A stretch of DNA of 64,000 nucleotides. It comes from Paenibacillus hemerocallicola (GTDB lineage: Bacteria; Bacillota; Bacilli; Paenibacillales; NBRC-103111). The notes under the pieces were generated by a model. The model was not told where the DNA came from and searched no databases. It worked only from the letters and a program-made list of their open reading frames with translations. Positions within the stretch are counted from its first letter, which is position 1. Every line of letters starts with the position of its first letter. Shown piece by piece: positions 34,531 to 41,652 of this stretch. The DNA is taken from positions 62,001 to 126,000 of the forward strand of contig NZ_VDCQ01000009.1 of assembly GCF_006265175.1 (NCBI RefSeq), given 5' to 3'. A program made the position numbers and the translations under genes.

Positions 34531-34611
34531 TCACTTTTGGGGGACCGGTCGGGGGCTCCCCCGACAGTAATCGGAATAAGCTTCGAAGGAGTACTTCACT
34601 TTTTGGGGACC
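34531..34611. repeat. Small repeat element with direct repeats and hairpin in the AspRS leader
   Basis: Direct repeats TCACTTTTGGGGGACC (34531-34546) and TCACTTTTTGGGGACC (34596-34611) flank a perfect hairpin (34549-34564, GGGGG/CCCCC) and the 18-mer CGGAATAAGCTTCGAAGG (34572-34589). The same 18-mer lies at 45049-45066 upstream of the histidine kinase. It probably belongs to a dispersed element family. Confidence 0.6.
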
Positions 34612-34630
34612 TTTTTAGGAGGTGATGCAT

Positions 34631-34789
34631 ATGGACGATGGCGACGACGATGATGATGACGATGACAACAACTTCGCTTTGCGCAACATCAAATTGAAAA
34701 CAAAGGAGTGCGTTTCATGCAAACTCATTCATCTCACCCGATCCGTGTGCTCTGCTCCAGAATCTCCGAACAATTGGAGCAATCCGTAA
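34631..34789 (+). CDS. Asp/Asn-rich leader peptide ahead of aspartyl-tRNA synthetase
   Basis: A 52-codon frame starts at the ATG at 34631 behind a near-perfect AGGAGGTGAT ribosome site. It begins MDDGDDDDDDDDNN: ten Asp and two Asn codons in the first fourteen. It ends at TAA 34787-34789, overlapping the AspRS start in another frame. Amino-acid-specific codon runs just upstream of a cognate synthetase gene are the mark of attenuation leader peptides, in which a ribosome stalls when the charged tRNA is scarce. No second terminator follows, so control would be at translation or by polarity. The remainder of the peptide has no recognised domain. Confidence 0.55.
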   Translation: MDDGDDDDDDDDNNFALRNIKLKTKECVSCKLIHLTRSVCSAPESPNNWSNP

Positions 34790-36027
34790 CCGTACAAGGC
34801 TGGGTGCACGCCATCCGGAATTTGGGCCGGCTTGCGTTCGTTCACGTGCGCGACCGAAGCGGAATCGTGCAGTGCGTCTTAGAAGGGGAATTAGCCGAAA
34901 TGACGCTTAGCCTGGAGTCGGTCGTATCCGTCACCGGGTTGGCCGTCGAAGCGTCGAAAGCGCCCGGCGGCTTAGAAATCCGGGCTTCCGCCATCCAATG
35001 CATTAGCGCCGCGGCTGCACCCCTGCCTTTCGAAATCAACAAAAAAACGATCGGCGCGAGGCTCGACACGATGCTCGACAACCGGGTGCTGTCGCTTCGA
35101 CATCCGAAGGTGCACGCGACGTTTCACATTCAAGCCGCTCTAGCCGGAGCTTTCCGGGACTATTTGACCGAACGGGACTTTACCCAAATTTTTACGCCAA
35201 AAATCGTGGCGTCCGGCACCGAGGGCGGCTCCAACCTGTTCCCCGTCGACTATTTCGGCCGTCCGGCCTACTTGGCCCAGTCCCCCCAATTTTATAAGCA
35301 GATGATGGTAGGAGCCGGCTACGAACGGGTATTCGAGATCGCTCCCGTCTATCGGGCGGAGGAGCACAATACGTCCCGTCACCTGAACGAATATGTGTCC
35401 CTCGACGTCGAAATGGGCTTTATCCGTTCGGAAGAAGAGCTGATGGACTTGGAGCAGGACATGCTCGGATACATGCTCCGGAAGGCGGGTGCGGAATGCG
35501 AGGCCGAGTTTGCTCTCCTTGGGGTGGAGCTTCCGGTGCCGCACGACATCCCGCGAATTCCGGTCGCCGAGGCGCAAAGCATTTTGCAGCGCAAATACGG
35601 CAAAACGTCCCCGAAGGGGGACCTCGACCCGGAAGGCGAACGGCTTATTTGCCGATATGCCGCCGAGCAGAACAAGCCGGCGTTCGTTTTCATTACGCGA
35701 TACCCGCGCGAGATTCGCCCGATGTACGCGATGCCCGCGCCGGAAGACGCTGCGCTGACGGCTTCGTTCGACCTGATTTTCAACGGCCTGGAAATTACGA
35801 CCGGCGGCCAACGCATCCACGACTACGACGAGTTGACCGCTTCCATCCGCGGCCGGGGACTCCTGCCCGAGCATTTCGAGAGCTATCTCGATCTGTTCCG
35901 TTACGGAATGCCCCCGCATGGCGGATTCGCGATCGGCTTGGAACGCCTCACCTCGCGTCTGCTCGGACAGCCCAACGTACGCGAGGCGTCCGCTTTCCCG
36001 AGAGACCGAATGCGGCTGACGCCGTAA
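34717..36027 (+). CDS. aspS2: Archaeal-type aspartyl-tRNA synthetase, probably non-discriminating (Asp/Asn)
   Basis: 436 residues from the ATG at 34717 (AAAGGAG upstream; a GTG at 34708 is possible). OB-fold anticodon domain at 1-110 (VQGWVHAIRNLGRLAFVHVR), then the class II core with FEIAPVYRAEEHNTSRHL (motif 2 region) and GGFAIGLERLTSRLLG (motif 3). About 440 residues without the bacterial insertion domain marks the archaeal type. The His after GWV and the KAPGG loop match non-discriminating enzymes, which charge both tRNA-Asp and tRNA-Asn and need GatCAB to make Asn-tRNA. Controlled by a T-box and perhaps a leader peptide. Confidence 0.88.
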   Translation: MQTHSSHPIRVLCSRISEQLEQSVTVQGWVHAIRNLGRLAFVHVRDRSGIVQCVLEGELAEMTLSLESVVSVTGLAVEASKAPGGLEIRASAIQCISAAAAPLPFEINKKTIGARLDTMLDNRVLSLRHPKVHATFHIQAALAGAFRDYLTERDFTQIFTPKIVASGTEGGSNLFPVDYFGRPAYLAQSPQFYKQMMVGAGYERVFEIAPVYRAEEHNTSRHLNEYVSLDVEMGFIRSEEELMDLEQDMLGYMLRKAGAECEAEFALLGVELPVPHDIPRIPVAEAQSILQRKYGKTSPKGDLDPEGERLICRYAAEQNKPAFVFITRYPREIRPMYAMPAPEDAALTASFDLIFNGLEITTGGQRIHDYDELTASIRGRGLLPEHFESYLDLFRYGMPPHGGFAIGLERLTSRLLGQPNVREASAFPRDRMRLTP

Positions 36028-36128
36028 ACGGAAATCTGCCTTGAACGCGAAATAATCGATTCGATGCGCTGTGCAAACTACAACAATTAGTTGCGTTGCG
36101 AGTCGGCATCGAGATAACGGCCATCTAC

Positions 36129-36171
36129 AAGCAAGGAGGGATCCGGAGGATTCCTTCCTTGCTTTTTTTTC
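36129..36171 (+). terminator. Terminator after the aspartyl-tRNA synthetase gene
   Basis: Arms AAGCAAGGAGGGATCC and GGATTCCTTCCTTGCTT with a short loop, then eight T. Strong intrinsic terminator, 100 nt after the stop. Confidence 0.9.
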
Positions 36172-36261
36172 TACGACAGCATCATTCACGTAAAGGAGTG
36201 CATGTCCGCAAGTTCGGGGGAGGCTGGCTGCCTTTGACGGTGCCTTGAGGGACCGTGAATC

Positions 36262-36462
36262 CAACAAATAGCGGAACTTGAGTATGCTATTGTCCTGCGT
36301 TCTCCTGTTGATGGCAAAATAACGGAAAATCGTTCCGCTATTCCGCTGTTCACGATCATTTATACCCTTAAAGTTTGAGAATAACGGAAGCCTGTTCCGT
36401 TATCTTCTAGCGTATAATGGAATTCGGGACCATAACGGAATATAGTTCCTCTATTTAAAGGC
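36262..36462. repeat. Array of CGGAAC/GTTCCG palindromic repeats
   Basis: Members include 36381-36403 (arms ATAACGGAA and TTCCGTTAT), one near 36322-36344 and degenerate ones near 36263 and 36432-36460. Same family as at 29.4, 41.3 and 59.2 kb. Confidence 0.7.
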
Positions 36463-36632
36463 AACACGTTGCATCCGCTTCATCAAGGGGCTTCCAGGTT
36501 GTTTGCGAATTATGCTGTCGTAGTTTTTTTGACGCGAGAGATTGTAAAATCCATCGATTTCAATTTTTTACTAGTAATAGCAATAGATTTTTATGTATAA
36601 TTATCCCATATTAGAGATAAGGAGTGGTGTGA

Positions 36633-37286
36633 ATGAAGAAGTATTTGATTGGAGCACTGTTCGGATTTCTATTGTCGCTTTCCATCTCGGTTTATGGCGA
36701 GGAAGTCAAAAGCGTTATAGGAGCGGTCATCGATGGCGAGCTTCCCGTAAGCGTCAATGGAGAGAAGCTGGGTAATAGGGCTATCACGATTGCAGGCACC
36801 TCTTATTTGCCTGTACGGGAATTTGCCGAGAAAGTCGGTTATGACGTAGCTTTTGCCGCTGCGAGCGGGATTTCCCTCGAACGGAAACCATTCGATTTGC
36901 TCGATCCCATAAACGTGGGAAAAGAATTCTTAACTAAAAAGTCAGTGGAGCTAGGGGCGTTCCAAATTGATGGCAAGACAGCGAATGCCCAGGAAATCAA
37001 GAAGTTGAATCAGTCCAAAATGCATATCAGAATTCAGCGGGAAGTGTTCAAAAACAACGATTTTTTAGCGAGTAACGCCATTTTCTATAACGATATCCAA
37101 AAAAGCGAGAAAATCGAGTACTTGCAATATATACTTAACGCCATGGAGAAAAACTTGGAGCAAATCAAAACCTCCGCTTCCAAGTCGGAATTGGAAACGT
37201 ATGAAAAGTACGTATCTTCTTTACAAAACGAACTAACCAAGACGCTCCAAACGGCACCATCCGCCAATGAGCCGGCCGTCGGCTAA
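36633..37286 (+). CDS. Secreted copper-amine-oxidase-N-type stalk domain protein
   Basis: 217 residues with a signal peptide (MKKYLIGALFGFLLSLSISVYG). Residues ~30-85 match the stalk or copper amine oxidase N-terminal domain (VSVNGEKLGNRAITIAGTSYLPVREFAEKVG), common in secreted Paenibacillus proteins. The rest (~110-210) is helical and charged, possibly a coiled coil. No catalytic motif, so a structural or wall-linked role is likely. AAGGAG precedes the ATG. It is GC-poorer than its neighbours. A terminator follows 17 nt after the stop. Confidence 0.8.
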   Translation: MKKYLIGALFGFLLSLSISVYGEEVKSVIGAVIDGELPVSVNGEKLGNRAITIAGTSYLPVREFAEKVGYDVAFAAASGISLERKPFDLLDPINVGKEFLTKKSVELGAFQIDGKTANAQEIKKLNQSKMHIRIQREVFKNNDFLASNAIFYNDIQKSEKIEYLQYILNAMEKNLEQIKTSASKSELETYEKYVSSLQNELTKTLQTAPSANEPAVG

Positions 37287-37303
37287 CGATATCGGACGAA
37301 CAA

Positions 37304-37340
37304 GCAGAGAGGGACCCCGAGTGGAGTCCCTCTTGCTTTA
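37304..37340. terminator. Bidirectional-looking terminator
   Basis: Arms AAGCAGAGAGGGAC and GTCCCTCTTGCTTT around a 9-nt loop. Ends the stalk-protein gene and possibly the convergent monooxygenase gene. Confidence 0.75.
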
Positions 37341-37370
37341 TCCGTCCCCTTTCTTGTTTCATAATCGGGG

Positions 37371-37673
37371 CTATAAGCGTATGCGGGTGTAATGCTCGAC
37401 GGTCGGGAACGGATCGTAGTAGCGATGCAATAGGCTCTTCCATTCGTCGTATTGCTGCGAGCCCCTGAAGCCTATCGTATGATCCTCCAGCGTCTCCCAG
37501 CTCACCAGCAGTACATATTGATTGTCTTTCTCGATGCATTTCTGCAGCTCGTGGCCGATATAGCCGTTCATCCCCGATATGATCCGGGAGGCTTGTCTGA
37601 AGCTTTGCTCGAACTGCTCGTTCATTCCGGCCTTCACCTGCAGGATCGCCACTTCCAAAATCGGCCCGCTCAT
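37371..37673 (-). CDS. Antibiotic biosynthesis monooxygenase (ABM) domain protein
   Basis: 100 residues forming one ferredoxin-like ABM domain: ILEVAILQVKAGMNEQFEQ, then GYIGHELQKCIEKDNQYVLLVSWETLEDHT, the usual strand-helix order. AAAGGAGGAG precedes the ATG. Family members act as small dimeric monooxygenases or haem/quinol-related enzymes; this stand-alone type is usually uncharacterised. It follows uvrX by 47 nt on the same strand and could be part of the SOS transcript. Confidence 0.82.
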   Translation of the reverse strand: MSGPILEVAILQVKAGMNEQFEQSFRQASRIISGMNGYIGHELQKCIEKDNQYVLLVSWETLEDHTIGFRGSQQYDEWKSLLHRYYDPFPTVEHYTRIRL

Positions 37674-37720
37674 CGGACTCCTCCTTTGTTACGACTTCCC
37701 GGAGCACCTATTTATCCAAA

Positions 37721-38995
37721 TCATTTATAGTGTCCCCCGATCATCTTGGACCTGCGCTGCGCCTGCCCGGCCGGCGTGACCGACGAAGCGCGCATGATCG
37801 ACGCGTTCCCGAACCGGTTCTTGATCTCGTCCGTAGCCCGTTCCAGCGCCATCTTCTTCTCGCGGTCCGGAAATACGGTCATCTGGTACGTCTCGTCGGA
37901 AGTCAGGTCGCTGAGCGTCACCCCGACCTTTCGGACCGGCTTGCCGTTCCACTGCTTCTCGAAAATTCGACACGCGACCTCGTAAACCTCCTCGGTCAAG
38001 TTCGTGTTGTGCGGCATCTTCATCTGCCGGAAAAAGCCGGTAGGCCGATCGAAGTCGGCCCCCTGGCAGCCCGCCGATACGACTTGCCCCATCAGCCCCT
38101 TGGACCGGCAGCGCTGGCAGACGAGCTCGGACAGCTCCAGCAGAACGATCTTCAAGTCCTCCATCGTCCGATAATCGATCGGCAATGTCATCATGTGGCC
38201 GATGCCCTTCTGCTGCTCGACAAACGTATACGGCGATACCGGCGACTCATCGTGACCGTTCGCGATCCGCCACAGCACCTCCGCGTTAATGTCGCTGTTT
38301 CTCCCGAATTTCCGTCCCAGACGCTCCTGCAGCTTCTCGAGCGGAATGCGCGCCAGCTCGCCGATCGTCGTTATCCCCATCAAGTGGAAATGTTGCGTCA
38401 TGCGGGAGCCGACCATGAACATTTTGTTGATCGGAAGCGTCCAGAGCGAATCCTCCAAGGCGTCTTTGCGCAAAAAGTAAATGCCCGACTCGACCTTTTT
38501 GGCGTAATTGTCGCAGGCGGTTTTGGCCAAAATTTTGTTTTCGCCGATGCCGACCCGGGTCCGTATCTTCGTTTCGTTCCACACTTGGTCTTGAATCGCC
38601 TTGGCAATTTGTTGCGGTTCGCCGTACAGGCCGAGGGAGCCCGTAACGTCAATAAACTGCTCGTCGATCGAGTAAGGCTCGACCAGATCGGAAAAACGTT
38701 CGTATATGCGGGTAATTTGAAGGGAAACGTCGATGTACAGCTGCATGCGGGGTTTGATGATCGTAAGGTGCGGACATTTGGCCAGCGACTCCCGGATCGA
38801 CTCCGCGGTCGTGACTCCGTAAGACTTCGCAATCGGGCACGCCGCGAGAATGATGCCGCTGCGCCGTTCCGGATCGCCGGCCACCACGACCGGCTTATCT
38901 CGAAGCTCCGGCCGTTCGGCCTTTTCGACGCTCGCGTAGAAGCTCTGGCAGTCCGCGAGGAATACGACTCTCGATTTGCCGGCCCCGCCGCTCAT
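37721..38995 (-). CDS. uvrX: Y-family DNA polymerase (UvrX/YqjW type)
   Basis: 424 residues. Palm motifs: FLADCQSFYASVEKA (catalytic Asp near 14) and PYSIDEQFIDVTG (SIDE acidic pair near 105). Helix-hairpin-helix fingers near GITTIGELARIPLEKLQERLG, and a little-finger domain from ~240. This is a translesion polymerase of the UmuC/DinB family acting on damaged DNA. Its ATG overlaps the stop of the upstream small gene (ATGA), as UvrX follows YolD-like genes in Bacillus. A LexA box at the promoter of the upstream gene indicates SOS induction. Confidence 0.9.
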   Translation of the reverse strand: MSGGAGKSRVVFLADCQSFYASVEKAERPELRDKPVVVAGDPERRSGIILAACPIAKSYGVTTAESIRESLAKCPHLTIIKPRMQLYIDVSLQITRIYERFSDLVEPYSIDEQFIDVTGSLGLYGEPQQIAKAIQDQVWNETKIRTRVGIGENKILAKTACDNYAKKVESGIYFLRKDALEDSLWTLPINKMFMVGSRMTQHFHLMGITTIGELARIPLEKLQERLGRKFGRNSDINAEVLWRIANGHDESPVSPYTFVEQQKGIGHMMTLPIDYRTMEDLKIVLLELSELVCQRCRSKGLMGQVVSAGCQGADFDRPTGFFRQMKMPHNTNLTEEVYEVACRIFEKQWNGKPVRKVGVTLSDLTSDETYQMTVFPDREKKMALERATDEIKNRFGNASIMRASSVTPAGQAQRRSKMIGGHYK

Positions 38996-39405
38996 CGGTC
39001 ATCATCGCGAGCGCGAACGATGCAGCTTTCCAGATTGCCGAGGTAATAGTCGGTAAGCAGCTCCAGCTCGCCTTCGAACGTCCCCCAGCGAAGGGCGAAT
39101 TCGCGTCGTTGGCCCCGGTAATCCGCTACGCGGGTTATACAAGCGGCATCCCGCTTCTCTTCGCTCAGCAGCAGCCCGGCCGTACGAAGAACGGAGCCGA
39201 TTTTGGCCACATCTTCGTCAATGCGGTCTATGGCACGCTGGGCGACTGCCGTATACGGACTCCGGTGCTCGTAGAGCTTGTTTTTCTCGAAAACCATTTT
39301 GTCGCATTCGAAATTGGACCTGACAACGGGCAGGATCATCATATTCCGGATCAATTGCTTCACGTCCGGTGATGGAATGGCATACGTAGTAGTCTGCACG
39401 GACAT
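38992..39405 (-). CDS. SOS-operon small protein upstream of uvrX (YolD-like position)
   Basis: 137 residues from the ATG at 39405 (GGAGGTG upstream). Soluble, mostly helical and charged; no catalytic motif that I recognise. By position and translational coupling it corresponds to the YolD-like partner found before uvrX-type polymerases in Bacillus and its relatives, but sequence similarity to YolD is not obvious by eye. The promoter has a LexA box. Confidence 0.65.
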   Translation of the reverse strand: MSVQTTTYAIPSPDVKQLIRNMMILPVVRSNFECDKMVFEKNKLYEHRSPYTAVAQRAIDRIDEDVAKIGSVLRTAGLLLSEEKRDAACITRVADYRGQRREFALRWGTFEGELELLTDYYLGNLESCIVRARDDDR

Positions 39406-39427
39406 AGGGAACACCTCCGAAAGTATA

Positions 39428-39441
39428 CGAACATATGTTCT
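39428..39441. promoter_or_regulatory. LexA (DinR) SOS box
   Basis: CGAACATATGTTCT matches the Bacillus consensus CGAACRNRYGTTYG at all but the last base. It lies just downstream of the -10 of the promoter below, 23 nt ahead of the ATG at 39405. Confidence 0.85.
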
Positions 39442-39444
39442 TAT

Positions 39445-39474
39445 TATAATCCGAACGCTCCTGATTATACAAGA
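39445..39474 (-). promoter_or_regulatory. SigA-type promoter of the uvrX operon
   Basis: Minus strand: -35 TTGTAT, 18-nt spacer, -10 TATAAT, followed at once by the SOS box. Confidence 0.7.
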
Positions 39475-39547
39475 AGGAGGCCGTGGAAAATGTCCCCGGC
39501 CCGTCCGTTTCCTTCTTGAAGCAATGTACGCCGATTCCGTCGCCGCC

Positions 39548-39718
39548 CTACAGCCGATTCTGCCGTTTCTCCTCGATATAGAGATCAAGCGCTCGAATGC
39601 CCCGATGCGCAAGCCGGATAAACAAAATGAGACAATAAATCGACAATCCGATCAAGCCCAAGTAAATCAGTATGCCTACCCCGCTGAACAACCCTATCGT
39701 TGCCGATGCAGAACCCAT
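39548..39718 (-). CDS. Small single-pass membrane protein (56 aa)
   Basis: Starts at the ATG at 39718 with AGGAGG about 10 nt upstream. Residues ~8-32 are strongly hydrophobic (GLFSGVGILIYLGLIGLSIY), followed by a basic, charged tail (RLAHRGIRALDLYIEEKRQNRL broken: RLAHRGIRAL, DLYIEEKRQN). Topology: probably cytoplasmic C-terminus. I do not recognise a named family; similar short membrane proteins are common in spore formers. Confidence 0.65.
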   Translation of the reverse strand: MGSASATIGLFSGVGILIYLGLIGLSIYCLILFIRLAHRGIRALDLYIEEKRQNRL

Positions 39719-39821
39719 CCATCGATCGCCTCCTGCCGCGAATGTACAATTCATCGCTCAAGTTCTAGATATTGTAAATACGCGAGCCGACCCTAAAAGT
39801 TCCCGTGTACGTGAAAAACCC

Positions 39822-39850
39822 GCAGGCCTGTAACCGGCGGGTAATTAATG
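39822..39850 (-). terminator. Terminator after cotJC
   Basis: Minus strand arms ACCCGC and GCGGGT with T run following; 11 nt after the cotJC stop. Confidence 0.6.
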
Positions 39851-39860
39851 TCGTTTCGCC

Positions 39861-40430
39861 TCAATATACCTTCTGCGCATCCCGGTCCGCTATCAAGATC
39901 TCCACCGCTTCGCGGAAACGGAGCGAATGGATGATTTCCCGCTCGCGCAAAAATTTAAGACCGTCCTGCAGCTCGACGTCGTCGGTCATGTCGATCAGCC
40001 ACTGGTACGTCGCCCGCGCCTTCTCCTCGGCGGCGATATCCTCGTACAGGTCGGCGATCGGATCGCCCTTGGCCTGGATATAGGCCGCGGTCCAAGGCAC
40101 GCCGGCGGCGTTCTGGTAAAACAGCGCATGGTCGTGGCTGGCAAAATTGGCTCCCAGACCGGCCGCCTCCATTTCCGCCGGCGAGGCGTCCTTCGTCAGC
40201 TTGTAAACCATCGTGGCGATCATCTCGAGGTGCGCGAATTCCTCCGTCCCTATATCGGTCAGCAATCCGATCACCTTATCCGGAATCGAATACCGCTGGT
40301 TCAAATAGCGCAGCGCGGCGGCCAGCTCCCCATCCGCTCCGCCGTATTGCTCGAGCAAAAATTTCGCCATCCGCGGGTCGCACTTCCCGACCCTGACCGG
40401 GTACTGCAGCTTTTTCTCGTAAATCCACAT
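39861..40430 (-). CDS. cotJC: Spore coat protein CotJC (manganese-catalase-like)
   Basis: 189 residues, the standard length. Ferritin-like four-helix bundle with the dimanganese ligands: Glu and His of TEEFAHLEM (about 62-70) and of AAEEKARATYQ and EIIHSLRF. MWIYEKKLQYPVRVGKCDP is a typical CotJC N-terminus (broken: MWIYEKKLQY, PVRVGKCDP). Part of the spore inner coat made in the mother cell. GGGAGGAAC precedes the ATG. Last gene of cotJABC, 113 nt after cotJB. Confidence 0.95.
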   Translation of the reverse strand: MWIYEKKLQYPVRVGKCDPRMAKFLLEQYGGADGELAAALRYLNQRYSIPDKVIGLLTDIGTEEFAHLEMIATMVYKLTKDASPAEMEAAGLGANFASHDHALFYQNAAGVPWTAAYIQAKGDPIADLYEDIAAEEKARATYQWLIDMTDDVELQDGLKFLREREIIHSLRFREAVEILIADRDAQKVY

Positions 40431-40543
40431 GTGTACCGTTCCTCCCGCCCGCTTTCGCTCGCGGCAAAGCCGCGCCGCTTATGCTCGTGTACCGCTTATG
40501 TGTATGCCGGGCGCGCCGGGCGTCCGGCGAAGGCGGACCGCCT

Positions 40544-40807
40544 TCATACCTGCCAAGGCCAAGGATCGTTGATCCAATCCCACGGATATCGGCTGAAGCT
40601 ATGTCCGAATTGCAGCAGCGGACCGAATTGCTGCTCGAAGTCGTAGGCGATCTGCTGCCGGAGCATCGCCATATGGTTGAACTGCTGGATCGCCTTCATA
40701 TCGTCGGGATGCGTGTCGAGATAAAGAGTCAGCTCGATCAGCACGAAATCCGTCTCCTGCAGCCTGCACATCAGCTCGTAATATTTCGGGTCGATCGTTT
40801 TCTCCAT
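40544..40807 (-). CDS. cotJB: Spore coat protein CotJB
   Basis: 87 residues. Recognised by YYELMCRLQETDFVLIELTLY and LDTHPDD (as in known CotJB) and by its place between cotJA and cotJC. Small helical spore-coat component required for assembly of CotJC. Begins 3 nt after the cotJA stop; GGAGATG lies upstream, inside cotJA. Confidence 0.92.
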   Translation of the reverse strand: MEKTIDPKYYELMCRLQETDFVLIELTLYLDTHPDDMKAIQQFNHMAMLRQQIAYDFEQQFGPLLQFGHSFSRYPWDWINDPWPWQV

Positions 40808-40810
40808 CGC

Positions 40811-41020
40811 TTAACATCTCCTGCTCTCGTATGGGCTGAAATAAGCCGGCCACAGCGTCCCGTACTTAAGCGCCTCGCACGGGGTAAATTGCGGCAAATC
40901 CGGGGGCTGCCACGGCATCGTCAAATTGGGCGGGATGATATACGTTTTGACCCGTACGGGGGGACAAGGATCGAACGGACCGATAAACGGACGGTACGCT
41001 CGCAATTGCGGGTTGACCAA
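40811..41020 (-). CDS. cotJA: Spore coat protein CotJA
   Basis: 69 residues starting at a TTG (41020), chosen because TTAAAGGAGG is at the right distance and no ATG or GTG fits. Pro-rich, with RAYRPFIGPFDPCPP and PCEALKYGTLWPAYFSPY, characteristic of CotJA. First gene of the operon; a SigE-like promoter is about 60 nt upstream. Confidence 0.9.
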   Translation of the reverse strand: MVNPQLRAYRPFIGPFDPCPPVRVKTYIIPPNLTMPWQPPDLPQFTPCEALKYGTLWPAYFSPYESRRC

Positions 41021-41072
41021 GATGATTTCCTCCTTTAACCGTAAATGGCCGTGCAAAAGGGCCTCTTTCCTT

Positions 41073-41101
41073 AGCCTATGACAATAGCCTATTCATGTTT
41101 C
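41073..41101 (-). promoter_or_regulatory. Possible SigE promoter of cotJABC
   Basis: Minus strand GAAACAT, 14-nt spacer, CATAGGCT. The -10 resembles the SigE consensus CATACAnT; the -35 is a modest match to KMATATT. SigE control of cotJ is known from Bacillus subtilis. Confidence 0.4.
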
Positions 41102-41218
41102 CGGTTTCTGTCGCCCGGGAGTGCAAAAACGGAAGATTCCTTAGTTCGCACAGGTAACGAAGGGATGCCGTCCCCCCTTGGCCTCGGATGGCCGAGAGGT
41201 CGGAGACATACGGTCAAA

Positions 41219-41440
41219 CGGAACGATTTGTTCCGCTAATGGTCCCGAACACGGCGAAAAACGGACATAACGGAACATTTAGTTCCGTTATCTGCTCTAC
41301 GTTGGCCGTATAATGGCTCATTTTCGCGAATAGCGGAACTTATTGTTCCGTTTGCCTACCAAGGACACGCCCCTATGATAAATAGGGGAACAAATGGTTC
41401 CCCTTGCGATCCGATAGCGGAAAAGATCGTTCCCTATGAG
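41219..41440. repeat. Array of CGGAAC/GTTCCG palindromic repeats
   Basis: Best unit 41267-41291 has perfect 10-nt arms ATAACGGAAC and GTTCCGTTAT with a 5-nt loop. Others: 41219-41235, about 41333-41352, a GGGGAAC variant near 41386-41404 and a degenerate one near 41416-41435. Confidence 0.75.
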
Positions 41441-41543
41441 CAAGGAACCCGACATGGTCGGACAGACGCTCGCAAAGATACGGACGTGACGGGCAAGGAC
41501 GCGTCTATCCTGCGATGAGTCCGGAAGATCCTTACCGATCGGG

Positions 41544-41575
41544 AAAAAACCCGGAGAGCGCGTCTCCGGGTTTCA
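41544..41575 (-). terminator. Terminator of the ABC importer operon
   Basis: Arms ACCCGGAGA and TCTCCGGGT with a 5-nt loop, followed on the minus strand by TTTTTT. Confidence 0.85.
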
Positions 41576-41652
41576 CACTTCGCTGCAGCTTTGCTTTGCC
41601 GCTTCCCGCTTGCTGCATGTTACGGTCCGGCAGCTCGCTCCAAACGCTCCGC

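Larger units (their letters stand above)
36028..36632. other. Intergenic region with terminator and repeat array
   Basis: Carries the AspRS terminator, an array of CGGAAC/GTTCCG palindromes (36262-36462) and AT-rich DNA before the stalk-domain gene, probably its promoter region (36520-36610). No gene is seen. Confidence 0.55.
41021..41652. other. Intergenic region with repeat array
   Basis: Contains the cotJ promoter, palindrome array 41219-41440 and the terminator of the ABC importer operon. No gene seen. Confidence 0.55.

Noticed and set aside
34708-34716. GTG at 34708 as AspRS start
   Set aside because: The G of GTG lies in the AAAGGAG ribosome site; the ATG at 34717 has correct spacing.
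39472-39517. Terminator for the 56-residue membrane protein
   Set aside because: AAGAAGGA/TCCTTCTT can pair, but the loop is about 30 nt and there is no T run; it also overlaps the SOS promoter.
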